From Pseudomonas citronellolis (GTDB taxonomy: Bacteria; Pseudomonadota; Gammaproteobacteria; Pseudomonadales; Pseudomonadaceae): a stretch of 64,000 nucleotides of DNA. This document shows, piece after piece, positions 34,098-42,501 of this stretch. Within the stretch, counting starts at the first letter, position 1, and every line of letters begins with the position of its first letter. Made by a program: the position numbers and the translations under genes. The notes under the pieces were generated by a model that worked only from the letters and a program-made list of their open reading frames with translations, did not search any database and was not told where the DNA came from. Location of the stretch: the NCBI RefSeq assembly GCF_900112375.1, contig NZ_FOLS01000011.1:117752-181751 (forward strand). Reading direction: 5' to 3'.

Positions 34098-35513
34098 TTA
34101 AAGATTATCGATCAGGTTCTTCAACTGTGTGCTTTGGGCTGCCATGGTCTTGACCTGGCCGGCGAAATGTCGCTCGGACAGATACAGCCCCTTGTGGAAC
34201 TCGGCATAGAAAGACTGCGACATCTGCAGGTATTCCAGCGAGTCGTGCATGATCATGGCGTTACTCGCCACGTGTTCGGTGGCTTCCAGCGTCAGACGGA
34301 AGCTTTTCTCAATGTGATTGTCGATGGCGATGCTCATGGCCATCGTGGTAATTAGGCCGCCGATGATGCCGCCGACCAGCGCGCCGATGGGACCACCAAG
34401 AGCACCCACCGCGGCGCCCACTGAGCTGCCGACGACGGCGGCGCCGGATTGCAGCAGATTGTGACCGGCCCGGGTTTCTAGTTCTTCGCGGGTGATCTTG
34501 CCCGCCGCGAACAGCACCACGTTCTGGACCACATCCACCGCGCACACTGCCGCCGCCGCCACGCCGCTGTTGGCGAAGGTGCGCTTGAAGGCAGAGCCTG
34601 CGAACAGCGTCGGCAGGTTACGTGCCGTGATGCTGACCGTCGCCGTGGCGACACCCGCTTTCAGCGCACTGTCGCCGGCGGCGATGGCGGTGTTTTGCAA
34701 AATCAGCAAGGTTGCTTGTTCTGCCGTGATCTCGCCGTCCCGTACACGTTTGATCGACTGGAAAGTGTTGATGCTGCCCGCGATGACGGTGGTGATCACC
34801 GCCGCCGAGCCCGCCGCGCGCAGGCTCTGCTGGACAGTCGCCTTGTTCAGGTAACCGTTCTGCATGTTTTCATGCAGTTCCTTGCCGGTCTTGCTGCCAC
34901 TGCCCAGGTGTTCGGCGTCCCGCTTGCTCAGCGGTGTCGACTGGGCGCCCTCGACGTCGAGATTAGCCGTAGTCTTCTCACGTACCTTTTCTGCGGCATT
35001 GGCCACCTCTGGACGGGTTTGCTGGTTGCGCAGCATGTCGCGTTTCGCGGCATCTTTGATCTGCTCGATCTGATCTGCGGGACCGATAAAGGCATCGCTG
35101 TCCCGGTACTGGTGAATGCCATCCTTAGTGGACCTGAAGGCCTTTTGGGTGGCATCGCCATTCTTGAAATATTTCAGTTGCGCGCCGAGCAACTGCTCAT
35201 CGCCTTTCATCACGACGATGTCATGGGTTGTATGGTTCTTGGCGAGCGGGGTATTGGTAAAGTTATCGGTGAAGGCCCGGACGTCCTTGTCCTTGAGGAT
35301 GGCGTCCAGGTTGAACGATTCGGCGTGCCAGGTCTCGGCCGCGAACCCGCCTTTGATCGCGCTGTTCTGTGCCGTTCCGGCAATCTTGTCGATGATGACG
35401 TTTGCGTGGCTGATCTCGGTCAGCATGTGGCCAATCTTTTCCGATGCCTGCGTAGGCCAGATCGGACAGAGGCTGACTGAGTTGTTCAGTGCCCTTTTAC
35501 GTTCGTTGTCCAT
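34098..35513 (-). CDS. Putative nuclease-like protein with glycine-zipper membrane segments, 471 aa
   Basis: Residues ~45-125 contain FAAETWHAESFNLDA, then HDIVVMKGDEQLLGAQLKYF, an E...D...QxK pattern reminiscent of PD-(D/E)XK nucleases with a Gln substitution. The central part has hydrophobic helices (~230-250, ~310-335), and residues ~355-400 form a Gly-zipper-rich segment (GAAVGALGGPIGALVGGIIG) suited to membrane insertion. GGAAG precedes the start. It follows the WYL regulator by 42 bp and precedes the 1,067-residue gene by 12 bp. An effector that damages DNA or membrane is a plausible inference, not shown. Confidence 0.68.
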   Translation of the reverse strand: MDNERKRALNNSVSLCPIWPTQASEKIGHMLTEISHANVIIDKIAGTAQNSAIKGGFAAETWHAESFNLDAILKDKDVRAFTDNFTNTPLAKNHTTHDIVVMKGDEQLLGAQLKYFKNGDATQKAFRSTKDGIHQYRDSDAFIGPADQIEQIKDAAKRDMLRNQQTRPEVANAAEKVREKTTANLDVEGAQSTPLSKRDAEHLGSGSKTGKELHENMQNGYLNKATVQQSLRAAGSAAVITTVIAGSINTFQSIKRVRDGEITAEQATLLILQNTAIAAGDSALKAGVATATVSITARNLPTLFAGSAFKRTFANSGVAAAAVCAVDVVQNVVLFAAGKITREELETRAGHNLLQSGAAVVGSSVGAAVGALGGPIGALVGGIIGGLITTMAMSIAIDNHIEKSFRLTLEATEHVASNAMIMHDSLEYLQMSQSFYAEFHKGLYLSERHFAGQVKTMAAQSTQLKNLIDNL

Positions 35514-35555
35514 GGAGCTTCCTTCATCAAAATATGGAGGTCCACCACCGCGTTA

Positions 35556-36584
35556 TCACGCGTGAGGCGAGTAGTCAGGCCCTGAATAAAAGGTGCGCAA
35601 GTTGCCTAGCTTCTGTTGGATTTCATCGACCCAGACCTGCGGCGCGTGGACCCGGATGTTGTCGTTGAGCCCGAAGATCCACCATAGGGTGTCCCGGTCC
35701 AGCGCAACCTGGGCATGCAACCTCTTCCAGGCCTGATTGGGCAGATCGCTCAGACTCTGCACGGTGCTCAGTGGCGTCTCGCTGAGCAGGGCGGCAATCT
35801 GTGGATGTACGTCGGCGATCAGTTCGACCTGCGTTTCGGCCTGTCGATGGCTGAAAATCCCGGTGTCGATGTAGTCATCGACGTCGAATGTGGCGTGCGA
35901 CTCTGCCGCTTCATCCAGCACTCGAACCTCGCGGATGCGATGCAGGGCAAACTGGCGCAGGTCGCTATATCCATCGACAGACGCCAGCAGATAGCTGACG
36001 GCGTGTCGTGACACGAGGCCTGTTGGATGTAGGCGCAGCCGCTTGAGCTCACCTTTGCTTCGGCTTTGGTATGCAACATCCAGCTGCTTGCGCTCCAGGA
36101 GGGCGGTGGAAACCTGATCCCATACCGTCGGAGCAATCACTGCGGGTAGCAGGGTTTTCCCGTAGGGAATTGCCCGAACACGCCTAGCCCAATCCGCCAG
36201 GCCATTATTGCCCAGGCTGCCAAGGAAGTTTCGGGCCCGCCGGAACTGCGGACTCAGTTGATCCAGCACCGTCTGGGGCAACAAGGTGTTCAGATGGCTT
36301 TCCGACAGGTACAAGGCAAGCGCGGTGGGAGCATCCATGTCTTCCAACTTCAGTGGTGCGTCTCGTGTGAAACTCCAGCGGAATGGGGTTTCGCTATCGT
36401 CACACTGTAAGGAGAAGGGAACAGACAGCCGGTTCAGGTCGCGCTGGATGGAGCGCAGAGTTACGGAAAAGCCTTTATCGCGGAGCTTTTCGAGAAGGGT
36501 TGGTGTTGCGATGCGCCGAGGCTCGGTGGGTATCAGTCGCAATAATGCGAATAGCCTGAGCAGCGTATCCTTCGCTTGGGACAT
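35556..36584 (-). CDS. WYL-domain transcriptional regulator
   Basis: A 342-residue protein: N-terminal winged helix (LEKLRDKGFSVTLRSIQRDL, residues ~28-48), a central WYL domain (~150-215; LKRLRLHPTGLVSRHAVSYL, LRQFALHRIREVRVLDEA) and a C-terminal WCX-like extension (~235-320). WYL proteins such as BrxR and CapW repress phage-defence operons and respond to nucleic-acid ligands. It is the first gene of a three-gene minus-strand operon, which argues that the other two are costly or toxic and kept under control. Confidence 0.88.
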   Translation of the reverse strand: MSQAKDTLLRLFALLRLIPTEPRRIATPTLLEKLRDKGFSVTLRSIQRDLNRLSVPFSLQCDDSETPFRWSFTRDAPLKLEDMDAPTALALYLSESHLNTLLPQTVLDQLSPQFRRARNFLGSLGNNGLADWARRVRAIPYGKTLLPAVIAPTVWDQVSTALLERKQLDVAYQSRSKGELKRLRLHPTGLVSRHAVSYLLASVDGYSDLRQFALHRIREVRVLDEAAESHATFDVDDYIDTGIFSHRQAETQVELIADVHPQIAALLSETPLSTVQSLSDLPNQAWKRLHAQVALDRDTLWWIFGLNDNIRVHAPQVWVDEIQQKLGNLRTFYSGPDYSPHA

Positions 36585-36615
36585 GAAGACTACCTTGTGC
36601 TGAAATGCGACTTAT

Positions 36616-36631
36616 CGCCAACGTTCTGGCG
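36616..36631. promoter_or_regulatory. Palindrome upstream of the WYL operon
   Basis: CGCCA-ACGTTC-TGGCG lies 32-47 bp upstream of the WYL regulator start, a suitable place for autorepression. Short arms make it tentative. Confidence 0.35.
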
Positions 36632-36759
36632 TCAAGTCAGTGCCGATGCTAGCGGCTTGAGTGGCATTGTGCCAGCTCTTGCCTGTGAAATCAGACCGGG
36701 TCCCACTCAGCGGGGCGTTATAGCTTTATGCCGGCTGTGGGAGGACTGAAGATGCTCAT

Positions 36760-36879
36760 TCACATGGAAGGAGACTGACGAGCCTCTTTCTCACGTTTCA
36801 GTTCGTTGTATTCGCAGTACAGCTCGTACCCTTTCTTCAGCACTACAATGAGGCCGATTGCGGCAAGCAGATTTTTCAT
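36760..36879 (-). CDS. Small membrane protein, 39 aa
   Basis: A 39-residue ORF MKNLLAAIGLIVVLKKGYEL then a charged tail, with one hydrophobic N-terminal segment. AGGAG precedes the ATG at 36,879. Function unknown. Confidence 0.5.
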   Translation of the reverse strand: MKNLLAAIGLIVVLKKGYELYCEYNELKREKEARQSPSM

Positions 36880-36955
36880 TGGAAGCTCCTTTGGTGGATC
36901 CTCGATAGATTTGCTTGAAGGGGCGACAAGTTGTGTCGCTTGCTCTTGGGCAGGA

Positions 36956-37177
36956 TCACTGCTTATTGATACTGAGGAATTGCTCCAAGCGCGTCCTGAG
37001 AATTTCCTTATGATTAGCGCCGCGACGTTCAAGCGAAGGGCTATGGCAGTTGGGGCAGGTGATGAACCAATCGCGTTCCAGTACCAGCACATCGCTCTGG
37101 GGAAAAATGGTCTTTTTCCAAGAGCAGCACGCGCAGGTGAGGGTGAAGGGTGCGGGTGGGATTGGCATAGCAGTCAT
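36956..37177 (-). CDS. Small zinc-ribbon-like protein, 73 aa
   Basis: A 73-residue ORF with CACCSWKK (~residue 15) and CPNCHSPS (~residue 42), two CxxC pairs spaced as in zinc ribbons, then a basic C-terminus. The start is uncertain (37,261, 37,177 or 37,168 are in frame); 37,177 avoids overlap with the upstream gene. It may bind nucleic acid. Confidence 0.5.
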   Translation of the reverse strand: MTAMPIPPAPFTLTCACCSWKKTIFPQSDVLVLERDWFITCPNCHSPSLERRGANHKEILRTRLEQFLSINKQ

Positions 37178-37223
37178 CCCGTGACTATTGGATGACGCCA
37201 GACTGCCAGCAGGTCGCGACAGA

Positions 37224-38120
37224 TCATGTCGCTTCACTTGATCTGAGTCTTGGCTGAACACAAGGCGAAGGTTGTCGTGCTGGAGTGAGGGGCTGTACCC
37301 AACGCTTCCATGCGACTTCCCAGCCGGTATCGTGGCTTGCTCCCGGTATATGGATACATTCGATATGAGAGGGGGAGCCGAGGGCTCGCCGGTAAAGGTC
37401 TAGCAAGCGACTTGGAATAGCGGTGTCTCGCTGTCCAACTAAATGCCGCTGAGGCAACGACACGAGTTGACTACGATAGTCGAGCGGATCTAGCGAACCG
37501 TCGAGGGGCGAGAGCCCTTTCATTTGTGCCCAAAGCCGTGGACTGAGGTTGCCGGCCAGAGTCTGGACCTGAGCAACATCCTCCCGTTGGGCTGCCAGCA
37601 GCAGTGCCAATGCTGCACCTCCGGAATATCCCACCAGCTCGAATTCCCGATTGCCATAACGCTGCTTCAGTTGGTCTAGTGCCTGACTGAGGCTGGTGAC
37701 GATTTCCTGGGAAAACCGCCGATTGGTCCAGAGCGAGGGTTCACAGGCCGGTGCGGCGACGAGCTGGCAAGGCCGCGCCAAGTAGGCATTCGGCGTTGGA
37801 TCGTCCACTGCTAGCCGTGCTACCAGAAGGTTGTGTGGACTCGGATCCAGGCTGGGTTGTGTCGCCGTGGCCCAGGCATGGCCATCGCCTTCCAAGTAAA
37901 CGCGCAGGCGAGCTGTTTTCGCTGTGCCCTGCGGTACCAGTATGGCGAGCGGGAACGGTTGCCCCGGCAGGATCTCTAGTTTCCGCCCATGCTCATCAGC
38001 CAACTGCTGCAGCGCTTCGCGAGGCGACTGGCAGCCGGCGAGGAGGGCGCCGACCAGCAGCGCCGTCAGGACTCGAAGAAAACCGGCCCACGTGCGTGGG
38101 CCGGAAAGGTAGTGGCTCAT
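37224..38120 (-). CDS. Alpha/beta-hydrolase lipoprotein
   Basis: A 298-residue protein with a lipoprotein signal (LTALLVGALLAGC, lipobox Cys ~29). Its catalytic serine is in a nucleophile elbow GYSGGAALALL (~residue 168), with candidate Asp in GQRDTAIPSR (~residue 233) and His in GASHDTGW (~residue 264). This is the triad order of alpha/beta hydrolases, so a membrane-anchored esterase is likely. Its start overlaps the autotransporter stop by 1 bp (TGATG), so the two are co-translated and may act together in the envelope. Confidence 0.82.
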   Translation of the reverse strand: MSHYLSGPRTWAGFLRVLTALLVGALLAGCQSPREALQQLADEHGRKLEILPGQPFPLAILVPQGTAKTARLRVYLEGDGHAWATATQPSLDPSPHNLLVARLAVDDPTPNAYLARPCQLVAAPACEPSLWTNRRFSQEIVTSLSQALDQLKQRYGNREFELVGYSGGAALALLLAAQREDVAQVQTLAGNLSPRLWAQMKGLSPLDGSLDPLDYRSQLVSLPQRHLVGQRDTAIPSRLLDLYRRALGSPSHIECIHIPGASHDTGWEVAWKRWVQPLTPARQPSPCVQPRLRSSEAT

Positions 38121-40681
38121 CAGAAGTCGTAACGAACCTTGGCGGTGAAAGTATCGGCGTTGAAGTCGGTCTTGCCGGTGTAGTCGTAGCTGACCCCGAC
38201 CGTGACCGCACCCAGATGGTAGTCCGCACCGACACCGGCTTCGTAGCTGTTGCGGACTGCCTTGGCACCTTGGCTCACGAAGGGCGTGCCACCCAGTGTG
38301 AAGGTCGAGGTGCTCTGGGCTTCGTCCGCGGCGAAGTCATGGTAGGCCATCAGCTTGGCTTGCGGCTGCAGGTTGCCATTGCCGACCAGGAAGTCGCCCG
38401 CCACACGAACACCAGCACCCAGCTCCGCCACTTCGTAGCGTTGGCTATCTACCTTGAGCGCCGCCGACGACCCTTTCTCGTGGTAGCCGTCGATGTCGAC
38501 GCGCGCATAGCGAGCGGCCAGCCGCGGCTCGATCAGGACCTGCTCGTTCAGGTGGTAGGTGTAGCCACCGACGACGTTGGCCCCCAGGACCTGGCTGTCG
38601 TAGTCACCCTTGGCTGTGGTGCCGGCGATACGGCGCTTGCTCTCGTTGTCGTTGAGGCCATAGCTCAGGTTGGCATCGACGAAGTAGTTGCCCTGTTCGA
38701 AACCGCTGTAGAGGGTCAGCGCATTGCCATCGACGTCGGTGGTGTTGCCGTTGTCGCTGTTCACACTGGTGTGCAGGAAGCTGTAGGCCACGCCCAGGGT
38801 CAACCGGTCGGTGAGCTTGCCGTCGGCGCCGATGGCGATGCCACGGCTGTAGGCGTTGAAGCCGGCGACGCCATCACGCAGATCCTGGTTGGCGTCGCTG
38901 TACAGCGCCTGGGCCCAGATGCCGGTGTTCTGCAGCACATCGCCCGAGGACTCACCGCGCAGGCTACTGGTGCGATTGCCGGTGACGTTGCTCATCAGCG
39001 TCTGCCCACTGGTGGCCGCCTGGGTCGCACCACCGTTCACCTCAGGAGCGAGCTGCTCCGTCAGCTTCTTCAGCGCTGCCGGATCCTGCGAGGCATTCAC
39101 GTAAGCCTGGAACACCGGATCGTTGGGATTGCTCTGCGCCAGTCCAGTAATCACCTGGCTGAAGGCCGCGCCTGCACGTTGGGCGTTGGCTGAACCGCCA
39201 ATCTGACCGATCACCTCTCCGACTTCGTCCTGGCCCTTGGTGCTGACCTTGGCCAGGATCTGGTTGTCACCACTGCTGACGGTGTCGACGTTCAGCAGGG
39301 CCGAGCGGCTGGTTACGCTGACGCCGTCATTCAGCAGGGTGCCGGCTTGGACCAGGGTATAGGTCGTGCCCTGGGCCTTGAAGTCGCTGCCCTGGGCTGC
39401 CAACTGGATCTGCGAGCCCTTGGCGAATTCCGCCGTGCCGGAGACGGCGACCACGGCCTTGCTCGGATCCGTGGCCGTGCTCAGGTTGAGCCCCAGCGAG
39501 GAGTTGCCCGCCACATCCAGGTTGCCCTGAATCGTGGTGTGCGGCTGAGCGAATTCCAAGTGTGCCGGCGTGTTGCCGGTATCGCTGCCGACATCCAGCC
39601 AACCGGCGTCCTTCAAGCGGATGTTCGCGCCATCGGTGCTGGCGTCGGTACCGCTGAAGGTCACGTCGCCGTTCACTTCGATATTGGATAGGTCGATCAG
39701 GTTGCCGGTAATGCTGCCGGCGTTCCAGACCAGGTGCACGCCACCACTGGCCTGGGAGGCATCGATGGCTTCGTCCTGGGAAATCAGGTTGCCGCTGTTC
39801 TGGATGACCAACGTGTTGCCGGCATTCGCACCGTCGATGTCGAAGGCCCCCACCTCGATGGCGGCATCGTCAGCCTGGATGGTGCCGGTGTTGAGCACCT
39901 GTACCGGCGCACTGGTAAAGCTCACGCCGTCGAGACGCAACGCGGTTGCATCGTCGCCGTGGGCCACGATGCTGCCATGGTTCTCGATCCCGCCGAGGTC
40001 CACCCGATCCGGACCACCGTTGTCATCATCATAGGTGGCGAGAACACCCGTCGAGCCGGCGCCGCTGACCTGGATCAGACCATCGTTGATCAGCTTGCCA
40101 GCGATGGTGCCGCCCTTGAGCTGGATGCCGGTGGCCTCTTCGCCATCGGCGAGGATCTTGCCGCTGGCGGCGTTGACCAGGTCGCCCTGCAACACCGACT
40201 GGCCGGCGAACTTGAGGCCACGGATACCATCGCCCTCGAGGACACCGCCGGCCACCTGCAGGGTGCCTTCATTGACCAGGTTGCCGTGGATGATGGCCGG
40301 ATCGATCAGCAGGCCGGTGACGCCCGCGCCGTTCACCGTGATGTTGCCCTTGTTCTGCAGGTTGCCGAACACCTCGGTCGGCGCGCCGATGGGCGAGGGA
40401 GTGTCATCATCGCCGGCGTAGGACAGGTCGACGCCGTTGAGGTCATCGCCCGTGGCCTGCACCTGGGCGTTGAGCACCAAGTCGTGATTGAAAGTGTCGC
40501 TGTAGAAACGAAGTGGCTGGTCGCTGCCAGTGAAGCTGCCGGTGACTTCGGTGCTGTCGGTGTAGGTGTTGCCTTCGCTGTCCAGCCCGCTGTTGGTCAA
40601 CGTCAGGGCGTGTGCGGCGAGGGGTAGGGCACTGGCGGAAATCGCCAGGGCGAGCAGTGTCTTGCGATATTTTGGAGTCAT
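38120..40681 (-). CDS. Autotransporter with repeat-rich passenger domain
   Basis: An 853-residue type Va secretion protein. A signal peptide (TLLALAISASALPLAAHA) is followed by a ~550-residue beta-helix-like passenger of repeated G-N-L-x-N-x-G-x-I units (LVNEGTLQVAGG, LINDGLIQVSGAG, IENHGSIVAHGDD). The last ~270 residues form a translocator barrel (ALYSDANQDLRDGVAGF, IAIGADGKLTDRLTLGVAYS) ending in the typical C-terminal Phe (FTAKVRYDF). No catalytic motif is seen in the passenger. The ATG at 40,681 gives the signal peptide; upstream frame extension to 40,885 is not needed. Confidence 0.9.
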   Translation of the reverse strand: MTPKYRKTLLALAISASALPLAAHALTLTNSGLDSEGNTYTDSTEVTGSFTGSDQPLRFYSDTFNHDLVLNAQVQATGDDLNGVDLSYAGDDDTPSPIGAPTEVFGNLQNKGNITVNGAGVTGLLIDPAIIHGNLVNEGTLQVAGGVLEGDGIRGLKFAGQSVLQGDLVNAASGKILADGEEATGIQLKGGTIAGKLINDGLIQVSGAGSTGVLATYDDDNGGPDRVDLGGIENHGSIVAHGDDATALRLDGVSFTSAPVQVLNTGTIQADDAAIEVGAFDIDGANAGNTLVIQNSGNLISQDEAIDASQASGGVHLVWNAGSITGNLIDLSNIEVNGDVTFSGTDASTDGANIRLKDAGWLDVGSDTGNTPAHLEFAQPHTTIQGNLDVAGNSSLGLNLSTATDPSKAVVAVSGTAEFAKGSQIQLAAQGSDFKAQGTTYTLVQAGTLLNDGVSVTSRSALLNVDTVSSGDNQILAKVSTKGQDEVGEVIGQIGGSANAQRAGAAFSQVITGLAQSNPNDPVFQAYVNASQDPAALKKLTEQLAPEVNGGATQAATSGQTLMSNVTGNRTSSLRGESSGDVLQNTGIWAQALYSDANQDLRDGVAGFNAYSRGIAIGADGKLTDRLTLGVAYSFLHTSVNSDNGNTTDVDGNALTLYSGFEQGNYFVDANLSYGLNDNESKRRIAGTTAKGDYDSQVLGANVVGGYTYHLNEQVLIEPRLAARYARVDIDGYHEKGSSAALKVDSQRYEVAELGAGVRVAGDFLVGNGNLQPQAKLMAYHDFAADEAQSTSTFTLGGTPFVSQGAKAVRNSYEAGVGADYHLGAVTVGVSYDYTGKTDFNADTFTAKVRYDF

Positions 40682-40775
40682 GAGTGCTTTATCCCTAAAC
40701 AGTATTTGGCGATTTGTTTTTTTATTATTTGTTTTGCGGAGACCTCTTTTCGAAAATAAAAAGTTGGGTGGTGAA

Positions 40776-40799
40776 TGCGCAGCCAAACTTGGCTGCGCA
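40776..40799. terminator. Hairpin between secreted-protein gene and autotransporter
   Basis: 11-bp perfect arms TGCGCAGCCAA / TTGGCTGCGCA with a 2-nt loop. On the minus strand a short T-run follows about 12 nt later. Probably terminates transcription from the gene at 40,879-41,325. Confidence 0.5.
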
Positions 40800-40878
40800 G
40801 TTGGTGGAGTGATTGGTTTGGTTTGATGAGGATCTTTCTTATTCTTTAACTGCGATGCGACAACTTGCGTCGTTCTGC

Positions 40879-41325
40879 CTACCAAGCAGAGCGACAGAGG
40901 TTTTTCTTGCTGGTCAGGGGTTGGAGAACCTGGGGAAGGTTCTGGGTCGGGAGCCTCACCGTCTGGCCGCCGGCGCTGAGTTGCAGGGTGCGGGCCTTGC
41001 GCAGCGCGGCCCAGAAGCCCGGGAAGCTGGAGCTGCAGGCTTCGCAGTCGGTGTAGAGGGGGTTGCTGAAGGTGGTGCCGTCGACGATGACGTCGAAGCC
41101 ATCGCGTTCGGATGAGTACTGTTTTCCGGCGATGGTGGCGTAAGCGGAGACCGCGCTTTCTCCATCGTCTGGGCAGGTGATGTTCAACTGGTTGCCGTTA
41201 CCGTCGTCGATCAGGTGTTCTTCGACACCTTGGGTGTAGCTGGAAGTCCATTCAGAGGTGCCGGCAAAAGCGGTGCTGGTGGCCAGCCAGCCGAGGAGAG
41301 AAGCCAGAAGCAGTTGCTTGTGCAT
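40879..41325 (-). CDS. Small secreted protein, 148 aa
   Basis: A 148-residue protein with a clear signal peptide (LLLASLLGWLATSTAFAG) and a mature beta-rich part with Cys pairs (ITCPDD; YTDCEACSSSF; KKNLCRSAW) that may form disulfides. No family named. It is divergent from the XRE regulator with a palindrome in between, so it is a likely target of that regulator. Confidence 0.65.
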   Translation of the reverse strand: MHKQLLLASLLGWLATSTAFAGTSEWTSSYTQGVEEHLIDDGNGNQLNITCPDDGESAVSAYATIAGKQYSSERDGFDVIVDGTTFSNPLYTDCEACSSSFPGFWAALRKARTLQLSAGGQTVRLPTQNLPQVLQPLTSKKNLCRSAW

Positions 41326-41367
41326 GGGGACAATCCCTGTATCGAGTGAAGAAAGATCACCAATAAA

Positions 41368-41400
41368 GTCGAAAATCAACCTTTTGGGGTGATTTTCGAC
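41368..41400. promoter_or_regulatory. Palindromic operator candidate for the XRE regulator
   Basis: 11-bp perfect arms GTCGAAAATCA / TGATTTTCGAC with an 11-bp spacer, in the divergent promoter region between the secreted-protein gene (start 41,325) and the XRE gene (start 41,464). Confidence 0.55.
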
Positions 41401-41463
41401 CTGTGGTGTTCTTCATGTCAATGAGGCGGTGCTCAACCATTCAGGTTGAATGGGAGAGGCATC

Positions 41464-41811
41464 ATGTCTGGTACGGATCAGAAAGCACTGGCTGAAGCGG
41501 TAGGACGGGCTATTGCTAAGCAGCGCATGCGCTGTGGGATGACGCAGGACGAAGTGGCGGAGATCCTGGGCGTGGGGAATGAGGCGGTGTCACGCATCGA
41601 GCGCGGAATCGTCATGCCCAACATTGCCCGGCTGTTCGAGTTTGCGACGATCTTCAACTGCAATGCGATGGAACTGCTGAGCGAGGCCAGCTTGCGCCCG
41701 GATGACCAGGCCTCGCGGATCAGCGGATTACTGAATGCCCTGGAGGAGAGCGACCGTCAGTTGGTCGTAGAGATGGTCGAACGGTTAAGTGAGCGACTTA
41801 GTCGCGGGTGA
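41464..41811 (+). CDS. XRE-family transcriptional regulator
   Basis: A 115-residue protein whose first ~70 residues form a Cro/C1-type helix-turn-helix (RMRCGMTQDEVAEILGVGNE then VSRIERGIVMPNIARLFEF). The C-terminal ~40 residues are helical, for dimerisation. GGAGAGG precedes ATG 41,464. Such small regulators are common in integrative elements. Confidence 0.85.
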   Translation: MSGTDQKALAEAVGRAIAKQRMRCGMTQDEVAEILGVGNEAVSRIERGIVMPNIARLFEFATIFNCNAMELLSEASLRPDDQASRISGLLNALEESDRQLVVEMVERLSERLSRG

Positions 41812-41840
41812 GGGGTGCCACTTCAGCCAGCAGAATTGAG

Positions 41841-42176
41841 TTAGCGGCGTGGTAGGGGTTCTTCGTTGTACTTCGCTCCGCAGCGGAGGCAGAGGCAGTC
41901 GTATTCCATGAACTGAAAGCGGCGTACATCGCGAATGAAATCGCCGGTACTGTTCCAGTTCGCCGCCGCGCCGCATATACCATCGAGCATCAGGTTGAAC
42001 GCGCGCTCCAGCGGACTCTCGCAATGCAGGTCCGAGGTGATCGGCTGCTGCCGGGCAGATGACTGCTGGATGCCGCGCAAGAAACCGTCCAGCGTGCCCA
42101 TCAGCCGAGCCAGTGCTTTGGCGGCATCCTTGGACAGCACCACGGATGAGTTACAGATCAGACACCGTGTGATCAT
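41841..42176 (-). CDS. Integrative-element hypothetical protein with Cys pairs, 111 aa
   Basis: A 111-residue protein with an N-terminal CLICN (residue ~5) and a C-terminal CLRCGAKY (~residue 95), spaced so that they may together bind one metal ion. The middle is helical. Convergent with the XRE gene, 29 bp apart. No family named. Confidence 0.6.
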   Translation of the reverse strand: MITRCLICNSSVVLSKDAAKALARLMGTLDGFLRGIQQSSARQQPITSDLHCESPLERAFNLMLDGICGAAANWNSTGDFIRDVRRFQFMEYDCLCLRCGAKYNEEPLPRR

Positions 42177-42260
42177 GGTGAGTGCTCCTGTTAGGCGGAA
42201 AGTTGGGATGAGAGTCGGCGAGTAGGAGCCCTGATGGCTCCTGCTTATGCCGCCAGGGGA

Positions 42261-42443
42261 CTAGAGGGAAATGTGGAGCCCGACCCGCTGGAGGAGTCGG
42301 TGGAACAGGATCAGTGCCAGTACGATGGCCAGTGCCAGCGGCCAAAAGCGCAGCATGAGCACCAGCAGCGCAACGGCCATCGCGCAACTGGCCAGCACGC
42401 CGATGAACACGAACAGCAAACCAATGAAGCGCACCAGGTTCAT
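42261..42443 (-). CDS. Small membrane protein, 60 aa
   Basis: A 60-residue protein with two transmembrane segments (LLFVFIGVLASCAMAVALLV and WPLALAIVLALILF). GAGGAGG precedes ATG 42,443. It lies in the integrative-element gene block; function unknown. Confidence 0.6.
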   Translation of the reverse strand: MNLVRFIGLLFVFIGVLASCAMAVALLVLMLRFWPLALAIVLALILFHRLLQRVGLHISL

Positions 42444-42479
42444 GGCGCAATCCTCCTCGTAGATTGAGTGATGGGTGAT

Positions 42480-42501
42480 GCCGCGGACATCAGTCCGCGG
42501 C
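42480..42501. terminator. Hairpin spanning the stop codon of the metal-binding protein gene
   Basis: 9-bp perfect arms GCCGCGGAC / GTCCGCGGC around loop ATCA, which contains the stop codon. No T-run; it may stabilise the mRNA 3' end rather than terminate. Confidence 0.4.

Noticed and set aside
37751..39193. 480-residue open frame on the plus strand
   Set aside because: Antisense to the lipoprotein hydrolase and the autotransporter barrel, both strongly supported.
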